Part shown: positions 8,695-18,273 of the stretch, piece after piece
How the letters are laid out: each line of letters begins with the position of its first letter
Numbering within the stretch: the first letter of the stretch is position 1
Origin: Bacteroidales bacterium
GTDB taxonomy: Bacteria > Bacteroidota > Bacteroidia > Bacteroidales > VadinHA17
Assembly: GCA_022865305.1 (NCBI GenBank)
Contig: JALHSP010000175.1
Coordinates: 1-53,704, forward strand
DNA length: 53,704 bases
Direction: 5' to 3'
Position numbers and translations under genes: made by a program
The notes under the pieces: model-generated
Seen by the model: only the letters and a program-made list of their open reading frames with translations
Databases searched by the model: none
Told to the model about the DNA's origin: nothing

Positions 8695-9873
8695 ATGAAA
8701 AAAATCATATCATTATTATTATTGCTGGTCTTGATCGTTAGTTGCGAAGATGAATTATTTGATGTTCCGAAAGATGCAAATGGGAATGTCATCTTTACAA
8801 CCATATCAAGTACCACTACACTTGGTGTAAGTACACTTGATGCTCAATTTTCAGTAACCGCTACTTTGCCCAATGCAAAATCCGGCGATGTGATGAATGT
8901 AGAATGTCTTCAGTTACAGGTTCCTCCAGGTGGTAGTGCTACAAAGCAGTTATTGCCACTGGCAGGAACCCAGAAACCAGCAACTGTCGGATCTGATAAT
9001 AAAGCTACTATTACTTATACCAGGACTGAAGCAAAACTGAATGTTGCGGCAGATTATGTTACCGTTGTATTTAACGGAGCAACAGATTATGCAAAGAAGA
9101 GAGTTGACATGGTTGCAGCAACGACTATTTCTAAACCTAAAGTATCAGGTAAAGAGGTTGATGTTGCCCGTACAGCGGAAATAGCTTACTTCAATGTAAC
9201 TGTTAAACCGAAATCAGCTGCTTATACCGGCACCCTGGTTGTAACAATGAAGAATGGTAAAAATGCCACCCCGGTTGCTGTTCCAGGATCTCCTTTTGCC
9301 ACCGCAGATCCTTTCCTTGTTCCTATAGCAGGTACTGATTTTGCTGCTGGCAAGGATACCATGATCTATTCGTTCAAAGCTACATCAGGAACCAATACGG
9401 ATGATATAGCCTATACAGTTGTTGTCCGTGATCCTTATTTCTACCTCAAGAAAACAGGAGTTACCATGACTCTTGGTGGCAGCTCTGCAGGAAGAAATAT
9501 TCTGACTAATAGTGCTGTTGCTGCAACCAATGCTAATGCAATACTTGCAATCGATGGCGGATCACTTATCATTCATGGTGGTTCAGCCTGGGCTGTAGGT
9601 GGAAAAGAAATTTCTTTTGTTCCATCCACACTTGCAATGTATGATAAGAATAGCACAACGGATGCAATTGCTGCTTATGCAGCAGGAGCTCCTTCAGCAA
9701 CAGCTAATCCAATTGACGGAGCAGGTGTTTATATCTTTAAGGTAATTAATGGACCTAATCCTACAGACGTTTATTACGGTATGATAAAAGTAACGATTGT
9801 CGGTCCAGGTGTCTCAATCACTCTTGAGTACAGGATTGGCAACATGTATGCTCACCTTACCGTAATTTCATAA
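8695..9873 (+). CDS. SusE/F-position surface lipoprotein, probable glycan-binding protein
   Basis: The 392-residue protein has a lipobox (IVSC, Cys17) followed by the acidic run EDELFD, as in Bacteroidota lipoproteins sent to the cell surface. The rest is rich in Thr, Ala, Val and Gly with beta-strand periodicity, suggesting two or three Ig-like beta-sandwich domains (for example about 30-135, 140-235 and 240-392). No catalytic motif is visible. Its position directly after SusD and before a strong terminator matches surface glycan-binding proteins of polysaccharide loci. I do not recognise a specific family; the binding role comes from context. Confidence 0.7.
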   Translation: MKKIISLLLLLVLIVSCEDELFDVPKDANGNVIFTTISSTTTLGVSTLDAQFSVTATLPNAKSGDVMNVECLQLQVPPGGSATKQLLPLAGTQKPATVGSDNKATITYTRTEAKLNVAADYVTVVFNGATDYAKKRVDMVAATTISKPKVSGKEVDVARTAEIAYFNVTVKPKSAAYTGTLVVTMKNGKNATPVAVPGSPFATADPFLVPIAGTDFAAGKDTMIYSFKATSGTNTDDIAYTVVVRDPYFYLKKTGVTMTLGGSSAGRNILTNSAVAATNANAILAIDGGSLIIHGGSAWAVGGKEISFVPSTLAMYDKNSTTDAIAAYAAGAPSATANPIDGAGVYIFKVINGPNPTDVYYGMIKVTIVGPGVSITLEYRIGNMYAHLTVIS

Positions 9874-9882
9874 TCCGATTTT

Positions 9883-9918
9883 AAAAGGCACCGCTAAGAG
9901 ATTAGCGGTGCCTTTTTT
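9883..9918 (+). terminator. Strong rho-independent terminator ending the susCD operon
   Basis: A perfect 15-bp stem (AAAAGGCACCGCTAA at 9883-9897 against 9902-9916) with a GAGA loop is followed by T residues. It separates the capture genes from the enzyme genes. Confidence 0.93.
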
Positions 9919-9919
9919 A

Positions 9920-9942
9920 AATATCAGTATCTTACTGATATT
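9920..9942. promoter_or_regulatory. AT-rich palindrome between terminator and first GH38
   Basis: AATATCAGTA (9920-9929) and TACTGATATT (9933-9942) form a perfect 10-bp inverted repeat around TCT, 42 bp before the GH38 start. It begins right after the terminator and is well placed to be an operator for the enzyme operon, though it could be an RNA hairpin. Confidence 0.45.
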
Positions 9943-9983
9943 CATTTTATTTGTTTAGTACAAAACCATTTAAATAAAATACT

Positions 9984-12881
9984 ATGGGAAAAATCCGTTT
10001 GCCAATGCTCCTGGTCACATTGGTGGTACTTACAGGCATCAAACAGATTCACGGCCAAGATGTTGTGTCATCAAAAGTTGATCTTAAAAATGCCTCTGTA
10101 CTTTTCAGGGAAGGAGATAAGTCTTATCAGCAGGTAATAGCAAACTATAAGGCTGAGGCTCCCGGAAAAATTGTTTTTATATACAATGGTAAAGAACTTC
10201 TTAAAGCAGATCTGATAAGAGGTGACAACAGATACCTGCTGACTTTTCCGGCAGTAAACAGATCCAGAAAAATAACTATCTCTGCAAAAATCGATGACAA
10301 AGCGGTAGAGAAATACCCTGTTACACTTGTTCCGCCAAAAAAATGGCAGATCTATTTTGTACAGCACTCACACACAGATATCGGGTATACACGCCCACAG
10401 TCGGAAATACTTGCCGAACATATGAGGTATATTGATTACGCACTGGATTATTGTGATCAGACCGATAATCTGCCTGACGATGCAAAATTCCGCTGGACAT
10501 GTGAATCGTCGTGGGTAACAAGGGAATATCTTCGGTCGAGACCGGCTGTACAGATTGAAAGGTTTAAAAAGAGAGTGGCCGAGGGGCGAATCGAGGTGAC
10601 AGGCATGTATTGCAACATGGCAGAGATATCGGATGAAAACCTGATGTACGATTTTCTTCAGCCGCTGAAAGAATTTAATAAGCTTGGCATACCGGTAAAA
10701 ACCGCTATGCAGAACGATGTAAACGGAATTGCATGGTGTATGCCGGATTATTTTAAAAACACCGGAGTTAAATACCTTAACATGGGTATAAACGAAACAA
10801 GATCGATCCTTCCATTCAACAAACCTACTGCTTTCTGGTGGGAAGCCCCGTCAGGTGCAAGGTTGCTTGCTTTTCGAGCCGACCATTACATGACCGGTAA
10901 TTTTTTTGGTATTGAGAGTAAAAATTTTAAACCTGAGAATATGTTATGGCATCTGGCTGACCTTGACAGTAAAGAATTCCCGTTCGACAGGATTGGCATC
11001 CAGTATTCAGGATATTTTACTGACAATGCACCACCATCAACAGCAGCATGTGAACTGGTTAAAAAATGGAATGCAAAATATGAATATCCTAAATTACGGC
11101 TTGCTGTAGCAAGCGAATATTTTGAATATGTTGAGAAGAATTATGGGGAAAAACTGCCGGTTTTCCATAATGCATGGCTCGACTGGTGGACAGATGGCTA
11201 TGGCTCAACATCGCGCGAGACAGCTGAGGTGAGAAAAACCCAGAACATGAAACAGGTTGATGAGGGGCTCTTCACTATGGTCTCGATGATGGGAGGAGAG
11301 CTCAGTCAGGCATTGGAAGGGAAATTGGACCATATAAGCGAGAATGCCATTTTTTTCGATGAACATACCTGTGGTGCCGATGAGAGTATCAGCCACCCCT
11401 ATTCTGAAAATTCTACAAAGCAGTGGCTGCAGAAAGGAGCCTATGCGTGGGAAGCTCTCAAGAAAGTAACATTACTTAATGAAGAAGCACTTGCCAGATT
11501 TCAACCATTCCTGAAGAAAGCCGCTTTCCCGGTAATATACGTTATCAATTCTATGGGATGGACCCGTTCGGGAGATATTGAGATTTTTATTGACAATGAG
11601 GTGATTCCAATTGAAAATAAGTTCAGGATCATAGATCTTTCGTCCGGGAAGGAGGTTCCGGCACAGGTGCTGAACAGACGCCGTGAAGGTGCCTACTGGG
11701 TACTCGAGGTTAACGATATACCGGCTTTGGGATATAAAGCACTAAAGGTAGAAGTAACAAGGGAACCGGCACCTTCGGAAACAGCTTCCGGCACAGAGGT
11801 TCTGGAAAACAGGTTTTATAAGCTTGTGATCGATAAAGCTACAGGATCAATAAGCAGTCTGTTCGACAAGGAGCTTAACCAGGAACTTGTTGATTCTGAG
11901 AATCCATATAACATAGGTCAGCCGGTAAGAGAGACATCTGTAAAACGGGACGTGGCTCCGTTTAGCCGTACAACAGTATCGAATGTTAAAGTGGATAAAG
12001 GAGTCAATGGTACTATCTGGGAAAGTGTAAAGATATCATCTGACCTTGATGGTTTTGAGAAAGGTACTGAAGGATCACCAAAGGGTATTGAAATAGAGGT
12101 CAGACTCTATAAGAACGTCAAAAAGATAGAGTTCAAATATATGGCACATAAACTGATACTTACCGATCCGGAAGCTTTATATGTAACCTTTCCTTTTTCC
12201 CTGCCCGATTCGCGGATAGTGTTTGAGACGATAGGAGGTATTCTTACACAGGGACAGCAGTTGCCTGGGTCGTCATCAACCTGGAATGCAGCGCAGAACT
12301 TTGTTTCGGTGCGTGGTAAAAAAGGACAGATCATTGTTGTAAGCAACGAGGTGCCGTTATGGCATTTCAGCGATTTCAACATGGGTACTTTTGAGCGCTA
12401 TCCGAAAAAGGGTAAGACATGGCTCTATTCTTGGGTGATGAATAACTACTGGTTCACAAATTTCCGTGCTTTTCAGGAGGGTGGATTCAGCTGGAGCTAT
12501 CAGATCACTTCAACAGCCGATACAACAAATACCTTTGCAACAAAATATGCATGGGGCGAAAGGAATCCCTTCCCGACGAGAACGTTCCCTGCAGGTGCAA
12601 ACGATTTGAAAACGCCATCATTGAGTACCCTGAATATAACGGGTTCTCCAAATGCTATGTTGATGAATATCAGGCCTGCATTTAAAAATAACGGGACACT
12701 CTTACTTCGTTTTCGTGAACTTGAAGGTCAGCCTGGTGAGGTTAACCTGTCATCTGCCATACCTGGTAAGATTATAAGTAAAATTGTAGAAGTCAATTCC
12801 ACGGGTATGCAGGTTGGACAACCGGTGATATCAGTTAAGCTAAAACCATATGAAGTAAAATTTATTGAATTGGATTTTTAA
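9984..12881 (+). CDS. GH38-like alpha-mannosidase, divergent clade (tandem copy 1)
   Basis: The 965-residue enzyme is exported (signal peptide MGKIRLPMLLVTLVVLTG, cleavage near HGQ). An N-terminal beta domain (about 25-115) precedes a GH38 barrel. The metal-site motif is HSHTDIGYT with ligands His130 and Asp132. The expected nucleophile/ligand Asp245 lies in MQNDVNG rather than the usual W-x-D-x-FGH context, and the late His ligand is His461 in DEHTCG rather than QFHD. A GH38 C-terminal beta-sandwich follows (RFYKLVIDKATGSISSLFD, about 605-623). The barrel pattern and four ligands support a metal-dependent retaining mannosidase, but the clade is distant from Golgi-type enzymes, so linkage and substrate are open. 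The next gene, 29 bp downstream, is a near-duplicate. Confidence 0.87.
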   Translation: MGKIRLPMLLVTLVVLTGIKQIHGQDVVSSKVDLKNASVLFREGDKSYQQVIANYKAEAPGKIVFIYNGKELLKADLIRGDNRYLLTFPAVNRSRKITISAKIDDKAVEKYPVTLVPPKKWQIYFVQHSHTDIGYTRPQSEILAEHMRYIDYALDYCDQTDNLPDDAKFRWTCESSWVTREYLRSRPAVQIERFKKRVAEGRIEVTGMYCNMAEISDENLMYDFLQPLKEFNKLGIPVKTAMQNDVNGIAWCMPDYFKNTGVKYLNMGINETRSILPFNKPTAFWWEAPSGARLLAFRADHYMTGNFFGIESKNFKPENMLWHLADLDSKEFPFDRIGIQYSGYFTDNAPPSTAACELVKKWNAKYEYPKLRLAVASEYFEYVEKNYGEKLPVFHNAWLDWWTDGYGSTSRETAEVRKTQNMKQVDEGLFTMVSMMGGELSQALEGKLDHISENAIFFDEHTCGADESISHPYSENSTKQWLQKGAYAWEALKKVTLLNEEALARFQPFLKKAAFPVIYVINSMGWTRSGDIEIFIDNEVIPIENKFRIIDLSSGKEVPAQVLNRRREGAYWVLEVNDIPALGYKALKVEVTREPAPSETASGTEVLENRFYKLVIDKATGSISSLFDKELNQELVDSENPYNIGQPVRETSVKRDVAPFSRTTVSNVKVDKGVNGTIWESVKISSDLDGFEKGTEGSPKGIEIEVRLYKNVKKIEFKYMAHKLILTDPEALYVTFPFSLPDSRIVFETIGGILTQGQQLPGSSSTWNAAQNFVSVRGKKGQIIVVSNEVPLWHFSDFNMGTFERYPKKGKTWLYSWVMNNYWFTNFRAFQEGGFSWSYQITSTADTTNTFATKYAWGERNPFPTRTFPAGANDLKTPSLSTLNITGSPNAMLMNIRPAFKNNGTLLLRFRELEGQPGEVNLSSAIPGKIISKIVEVNSTGMQVGQPVISVKLKPYEVKFIELDF

Positions 12882-12910
12882 TTGGTTTTAACTCATAACA
12901 AACAAAGAAA

Positions 12911-15808
12911 ATGGTAAAGAAAGGATTAACAACTATTCTGGTTGCAGTGCTATACATTTTCAGCTCTTTGCAATTAACGGGTCAGACTGCTACAACGTTA
13001 AAGGTTGAGTTCTTAAACGCTCCTGTTCTCTTTAAAGAGGATGGAAAATCATTCCAACAGGTAGTTGCCAGCTACCGGTCCGAAAATGCGGGCAAAATTA
13101 TAATTTCCCAGGGCGGCAAGGAACTTCTGAAAGCCGACCTGGTCAGGGGAAATAACAGGTTCCTTCTGACTTTTCCTGCAGTTACCCGGCCAAAAAAGAT
13201 CACGATCTCTTCGAAAATTGACGATAAAGCAGCGGAAAATCAATCAATAACTCTTATTCCTCCGAAGAAATGGGAGATCTATTTCGTTCAGCACTCTCAC
13301 ACAGATATAGGCTATACACGTCCGCAATCGGAGATACTTGCAGAACATATGAGGTATATTGATTATGCTCTTGATTATTGTGATCAGACAGATAATCTTC
13401 CGGATGATGCAAAGTTCCGGTGGACATGCGAATCGTCATGGGTAACAAGGGAATATCTTCGGTCGAGACCAGCTGTTCAGATCGAAAGGTTTAAAAAGAG
13501 GGTAGCTGAGGGACGTATCGAGGTAACTGGAATGTACTCAAACATGGCTGAAATCTCGGATGAAAATGTAATGTACGATTTTCTTCAGCCGCTGAAGGAT
13601 TTCAGTAAACTTGACATCCCTGTAAAGTTAGCCATGCAGAATGATGTTAACGGAATTGCATGGTGTATGCCGGATTATTTTAAAAACACGGGAGTTAAAT
13701 ATCTGATAATGGGGATAAACATGACAAGGTCAATTCTCCCGTTTGACAAGCCGACTGCATTCTGGTGGGAAGCTCCCTCAGGAGCCCGGATGCTGGCTTT
13801 CCGTGCAGATCACTATATGACAGGTAATAATTTTGGCATTGAGAGCAAAGCTATCAGACCGGAAAATATGTTATGGCACATCGCTGATCTCGGTAACAGA
13901 GGTTATCCGTTCGACAGGATAGGTATACAATATTCAGGTTATCGTACCGATAATGCTCCTCCTTCGACAGCAGCATGTGAACTGGTAAAACGATGGAACG
14001 AAAAATATGAGTATCCGAAGCTGAGACTTGCAGTTGCCAGTGAGTTCATGGAATATGTTGAAAAGTATTATGCAGACAAGCTGCCTGTTCATAGAAGGGC
14101 ATGGCTTGACTGGTGGACAGATGGTTACGGATCAACATCACGTGAGACAGCAGAGATAAGGAGAACGCAGAATATGAAGCAGGTTGACGAAGGATTGTTT
14201 GCCATGGTCTCAATGATGGGAGGAGAGCTGAATCCTGACCTTGAAGCAAATATGGATCATATAAGCGAGAACGCAATATTTTTCGATGAACACACTTGTG
14301 GGGCTTCAACTAGTATAAGTTCTCCTTTTTCGGAAAACTCAACAAGACAATGGCTTCAAAAAGGAGCTTATGCATGGGAGGCTCTCAAGAAAGTAACTCT
14401 CCTGAATGAAGAAGCGCTTGCACGCTTTCAGCCATACCTTAAGAAAGCCGGTTTCCCTGTAATTTATATCGTTAATTCTCTCGGGTGGCCTCGCTCAGGT
14501 GAAATAGAATTGTTTATTGATAATGAGGTAATCCCGGTTGAGAACAGAGTTAAAATTGTTGATCTTGCTGAGGGGAAGGAGGTACCTGCACAGGTACTGA
14601 CCAAACGTCGCGAAGGTGCATACTGGATTCTTGAAGTCAGCGACATACCTGCAATGGGATATAAAGCTCTTAAAATCGAAGTTACAAGTCAGGCTGCACC
14701 GGATGAAACCGGTACCAATGTCGGGACACTCGAAAATAAATATTATAAGATTGTTATCGATAAAACCACAGGATCCATAAGCAGTCTTTACGATAAAGAA
14801 TTAAATCAGGAGCTTGCCGATGGACAAAACAATTATAATATCGGACAACCTGTGAGAGAAACGTTACTGAACAGAAGACAAATGATTCCGACACAAACAA
14901 CTGTTTCAAACATAAAAGTCACTCCGGGTGTTAATAGTACGGTATGGGAGAGTGTCCGTATCATATCCGATCTGGATGGCTTTGAAAAAGGCACTGAGGG
15001 TGCTCCAAAAGGTATTGAAACAGAAATAAGGCTTTTTAAAAACGTGAAAAAGATAGAGTTCAGGTTTATGGCCCATAAGGAAATACTTACGGATCCGGAA
15101 GCTCTGTATATAGCATTCCCATTCTCTTTACCTGAATCACGGATAGTATTTGAGACAATAGGGGGAACGCTGACACAGGGACAACAATTGCCAGGCTCCT
15201 CATCTGACTGGAATGCTGCCCAGAACTTTGTATCAGTACGGGGGAAAAATGGCCAGATAATTGTTGTAAGCAACGAGATTCCACTCTGGCAATTCAGCGA
15301 CTTCAACATGGGTAAGTTTGAAAGATATCCGAAACAGGGTAAAACATGGCTCTATTCGTGGGTTATGAATAACTACTGGACTACAAATTTCCGTGCTTTT
15401 CAGGAGGGAGGATTCAGCTGGGGATATCAAATCACTTCAACAGCTGATACAAGCAACACGTATGCAACGAAATATGCCTGGAGCCAGAGGAATCCATTCC
15501 CGACAAGGACTTTCCCGGCCGGAGGTGACGAGTTGAAAAATCCTTCTATGGAAACCCTCAGAATTTCCGGCCCCGGTAATGCAATCCTTGTAAACAGCCG
15601 GCCTGCATTCAAAGGTAAAGGAACAATTCTTCTGCACTTCCGGGAACTTGAAGGATTACCTGCTGAGATAAAGTTATCATCAGCAGTACCTGGACAGTTT
15701 ATAAAAAGGATGGTAGAGGTAAATACGGTCGGAAAACAGGTTGGGCAACCTGTCTCATCTATACAATTGAAACCATATGAAGTAAGGTTTTTTGAGGTGG
15801 AATTTTAG
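12911..15808 (+). CDS. GH38-like alpha-mannosidase, divergent clade (tandem copy 2)
   Basis: This is a 965-residue paralogue of the preceding gene with the same length and catalytic positions (His130, Asp132 in HSHTDIGYT; Asp245 in MQNDVNG; DEHTCG late). The signal peptide ends near LTGQ. Between about residues 120 and 215 the two proteins are almost identical, while their N-terminal and C-terminal domains differ more. This points to duplication followed by divergence outside the active barrel, or to gene conversion within it. Differences near the active site (YSNMAEISDENV for YCNMAEISDENL, INMTRS for INETRS, GNNFGIES for GNFFGIES) suggest altered subsite preference. Both are probably periplasmic. 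Confidence 0.87.
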   Translation: MVKKGLTTILVAVLYIFSSLQLTGQTATTLKVEFLNAPVLFKEDGKSFQQVVASYRSENAGKIIISQGGKELLKADLVRGNNRFLLTFPAVTRPKKITISSKIDDKAAENQSITLIPPKKWEIYFVQHSHTDIGYTRPQSEILAEHMRYIDYALDYCDQTDNLPDDAKFRWTCESSWVTREYLRSRPAVQIERFKKRVAEGRIEVTGMYSNMAEISDENVMYDFLQPLKDFSKLDIPVKLAMQNDVNGIAWCMPDYFKNTGVKYLIMGINMTRSILPFDKPTAFWWEAPSGARMLAFRADHYMTGNNFGIESKAIRPENMLWHIADLGNRGYPFDRIGIQYSGYRTDNAPPSTAACELVKRWNEKYEYPKLRLAVASEFMEYVEKYYADKLPVHRRAWLDWWTDGYGSTSRETAEIRRTQNMKQVDEGLFAMVSMMGGELNPDLEANMDHISENAIFFDEHTCGASTSISSPFSENSTRQWLQKGAYAWEALKKVTLLNEEALARFQPYLKKAGFPVIYIVNSLGWPRSGEIELFIDNEVIPVENRVKIVDLAEGKEVPAQVLTKRREGAYWILEVSDIPAMGYKALKIEVTSQAAPDETGTNVGTLENKYYKIVIDKTTGSISSLYDKELNQELADGQNNYNIGQPVRETLLNRRQMIPTQTTVSNIKVTPGVNSTVWESVRIISDLDGFEKGTEGAPKGIETEIRLFKNVKKIEFRFMAHKEILTDPEALYIAFPFSLPESRIVFETIGGTLTQGQQLPGSSSDWNAAQNFVSVRGKNGQIIVVSNEIPLWQFSDFNMGKFERYPKQGKTWLYSWVMNNYWTTNFRAFQEGGFSWGYQITSTADTSNTYATKYAWSQRNPFPTRTFPAGGDELKNPSMETLRISGPGNAILVNSRPAFKGKGTILLHFRELEGLPAEIKLSSAVPGQFIKRMVEVNTVGKQVGQPVSSIQLKPYEVRFFEVEF

Positions 15809-15947
15809 CCTGACCTGGTCTTGGTCTTTATAATTTGATTCAGATGAAGGGTTCCATTAAAACTGCCCTCTTGTTTTATTACTTTATAAGAACAACCAGG
15901 GAGAATTTTGATAAAGGTTATTCCCCTGCTTAAGTTTAGTTATTAAG

Positions 15948-18209
15948 ATGCGTAATTTGAACAAATTGCTACTTTTTGTATTGATCATTATCACAGCCTG
16001 CGATAATGCTGATGTAACAAGCTATGTTGATCCGAATATTGGAGGTGTTGCACCTCTGCTTACAACCAAGAATCCGACAGTTCACCGGCCGCACAGCATG
16101 ATAAGAGTATTCCCTGTGACGAAACCTGGTCTTACTGATCGGTACCTTTCGGATAAGATTTATGGCTTTGCAGTCAATATGCCTGCATACAGGAACGGAC
16201 ATGTCATTGAGCTTATGCCAACAACAGGAACATTTTCAGCCGATCATGCAGTTAATGCCTCAACTTACGATCATGATCTGGAAGAAGTGCATCCCTGGAA
16301 ACACAGTGTTCTGCTTGAAGATCATAATATAATTGCGGAATGGACAACAACGGAAAGAGCTGTCATATATCGTTTTGATTTTCAGAACAAAGAGACGGCC
16401 AATATAGTGTTCCGGTCAAATGGTCAGGCTTTATTTACAATGAATGATAAGAATTCAGTTCAGGGCTGGGAAGAGTCAGAAGAGACCAGGCAATATTTTT
16501 ATGCCGAGCTTTCAAGACCATTCGATACAAATGGAACAATTACAGGGGGCGAAACAGCTTCAGGTAATAAAGAGGTCAGCGGAAGAAGAACTGGTGCTTA
16601 TCTGACATTTAACGACCCATCGACACCTGTTGAAGTCAGGATAGGAATATCCTATATCGATGAAAATCAGGCCAAGGATAATTTGATCCGTGAAATGAGC
16701 GGTAAGACATTTGAACAGGTATCCGAAGAAAGTTACGGAATATGGAAAGAAGCTCTGGGGAAGATCTATGTCGAAGGCGGAACTGAAAGACAATTGAGAA
16801 TATTCTATACCTCATTATACAGAGGTCTGGAGCGAATGGTCAACATCTCGGAATATGGACGTTATTTCAGCGGTTACGACAAGAAAGTGCATGAAGACAA
16901 TGGCCGTCCTTTTTATGTTGATGACTGGTTATGGGATACTTTTCGCAGCCATCATCCTTTGCTTTATCTGATTGAGCCTGAGATGCAGGTTGATATGGTA
17001 CAATCTTATATTAATATGTACGAGCAATGCGGATGGATGCCCACATTCCCTCAGTTTTACGGAGATTTTCCGGCTATGATAGGATTCCATTCTGCAGCAT
17101 TGATCTGGGATACTTACCAGAAAGGTGGCACTAATTTCGATGTTGAAAAAGGATATGAAGGCCTGAAGAAAAACGCGATGAGCGGAACTATGCTGCCATG
17201 GAGAACCGGACCTATGTGTACTCTCGATAGTTTCTACATTCAAAATGGCTGGTATCCTGCTCTTCCGGAGGGAGCTGAAGAAACTGAGCCAATGGTTGAC
17301 GGATTTGAAAAACGGCAGGCTGTTGCTGTAACACTTGAACATAGTTATGATGACTGGTGTCTAGCTCAACTGGCAAAAGCACTTGGTAAAAACGAAGATT
17401 ACGAATATTTCAGTAAAAGGGCACAAAACTTCCGTAATGTCTATAACCCCGGGACAGGCTTCATGTCACCTAAAATGGCTGACGGTAACTGGGTTGAACC
17501 TTTTAATCCGCAATTATCAGGGGGCATAGGAAGCAGAATGTACTTCGCTGAGAATAATGCTTATATATGGAATTTCAATGTGATGCACGATATTCCCGGA
17601 CTTATCGAAATGATGGGGGGCCCGGAGTCATTTACCAGGCGGCTCGATGATCTTTTTAATGAACCTACACGTATTGCCAAGTGGCAATTCATGGGACAAT
17701 TTCCTGATGCGTCCGGTCTGAACGGTATGTTCCCTGCCGGTAATGAACCATCATTCCACGTCCCTTACCTGTATAACTATGCCGGTAAACCATGGAAAAC
17801 ACAACGAAGGATCAGTGAGGTGATGGAAATGTGGTTCGATGATGACCCTCTCGGTTTGTCAGGTGATGAAGATGGAGGCGCCTTATGTTCTTGGTATGTC
17901 TTTTCCGCCATGGGTTTTTACCCTGTAACACCAGGCAACGGATTGTATGCAATCGGAAGCCCATTCTTTAAGAAGGTTCAGATAAAACTTGCCGATGGAA
18001 AGACCTTTACAGTCAAAGCTGATAATGTATCCGGACGGAATAAATATATACAGTCGGCAAAACTGAATGGAAAGCCGATTGACAGAGCCTGGATAAAACA
18101 TTCTGAAATAATGCAGGGAGGAAGACTCGAATTCATTATGAGTGATCGTCCAAATAAGGAGTGGGCAGCTGATCCGTCGGTTCTATTTCAACTGACTGAA
18201 ATTAAATAA
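15948..18209 (+). CDS. GH92 family exo-alpha-mannosidase lipoprotein
   Basis: The 753-residue protein is a lipoprotein (ITAC, Cys18, then DNAD). It has the GH92 layout: an N-terminal beta-sandwich starting YVDPNIGG, then an (alpha/alpha)6 barrel. Hallmarks are MFPAGNEPSFHVPYLYN with the probable catalytic acid Glu600, and GDEDGG with Asp640 and Asp642 as base candidates, followed by CSWYVFSAMGFYPVTPG. GH92 enzymes are calcium-dependent inverting alpha-mannosidases acting on mannose termini of N-glycans and yeast mannan. The usual N-terminal G-T-G-G-x-G-H stretch is replaced by PTVHRPHSMIRVFP, a known subgroup-like variation. It lies among GH38 genes and probably works with them outside the cytoplasm. 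Confidence 0.93.
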   Translation: MRNLNKLLLFVLIIITACDNADVTSYVDPNIGGVAPLLTTKNPTVHRPHSMIRVFPVTKPGLTDRYLSDKIYGFAVNMPAYRNGHVIELMPTTGTFSADHAVNASTYDHDLEEVHPWKHSVLLEDHNIIAEWTTTERAVIYRFDFQNKETANIVFRSNGQALFTMNDKNSVQGWEESEETRQYFYAELSRPFDTNGTITGGETASGNKEVSGRRTGAYLTFNDPSTPVEVRIGISYIDENQAKDNLIREMSGKTFEQVSEESYGIWKEALGKIYVEGGTERQLRIFYTSLYRGLERMVNISEYGRYFSGYDKKVHEDNGRPFYVDDWLWDTFRSHHPLLYLIEPEMQVDMVQSYINMYEQCGWMPTFPQFYGDFPAMIGFHSAALIWDTYQKGGTNFDVEKGYEGLKKNAMSGTMLPWRTGPMCTLDSFYIQNGWYPALPEGAEETEPMVDGFEKRQAVAVTLEHSYDDWCLAQLAKALGKNEDYEYFSKRAQNFRNVYNPGTGFMSPKMADGNWVEPFNPQLSGGIGSRMYFAENNAYIWNFNVMHDIPGLIEMMGGPESFTRRLDDLFNEPTRIAKWQFMGQFPDASGLNGMFPAGNEPSFHVPYLYNYAGKPWKTQRRISEVMEMWFDDDPLGLSGDEDGGALCSWYVFSAMGFYPVTPGNGLYAIGSPFFKKVQIKLADGKTFTVKADNVSGRNKYIQSAKLNGKPIDRAWIKHSEIMQGGRLEFIMSDRPNKEWAADPSVLFQLTEIK

Positions 18210-18273
18210 GTTATAACTTACTTATACTTATTTAGGTGAGATTAATCAAATTAATGAATTATAAATTAAAATA

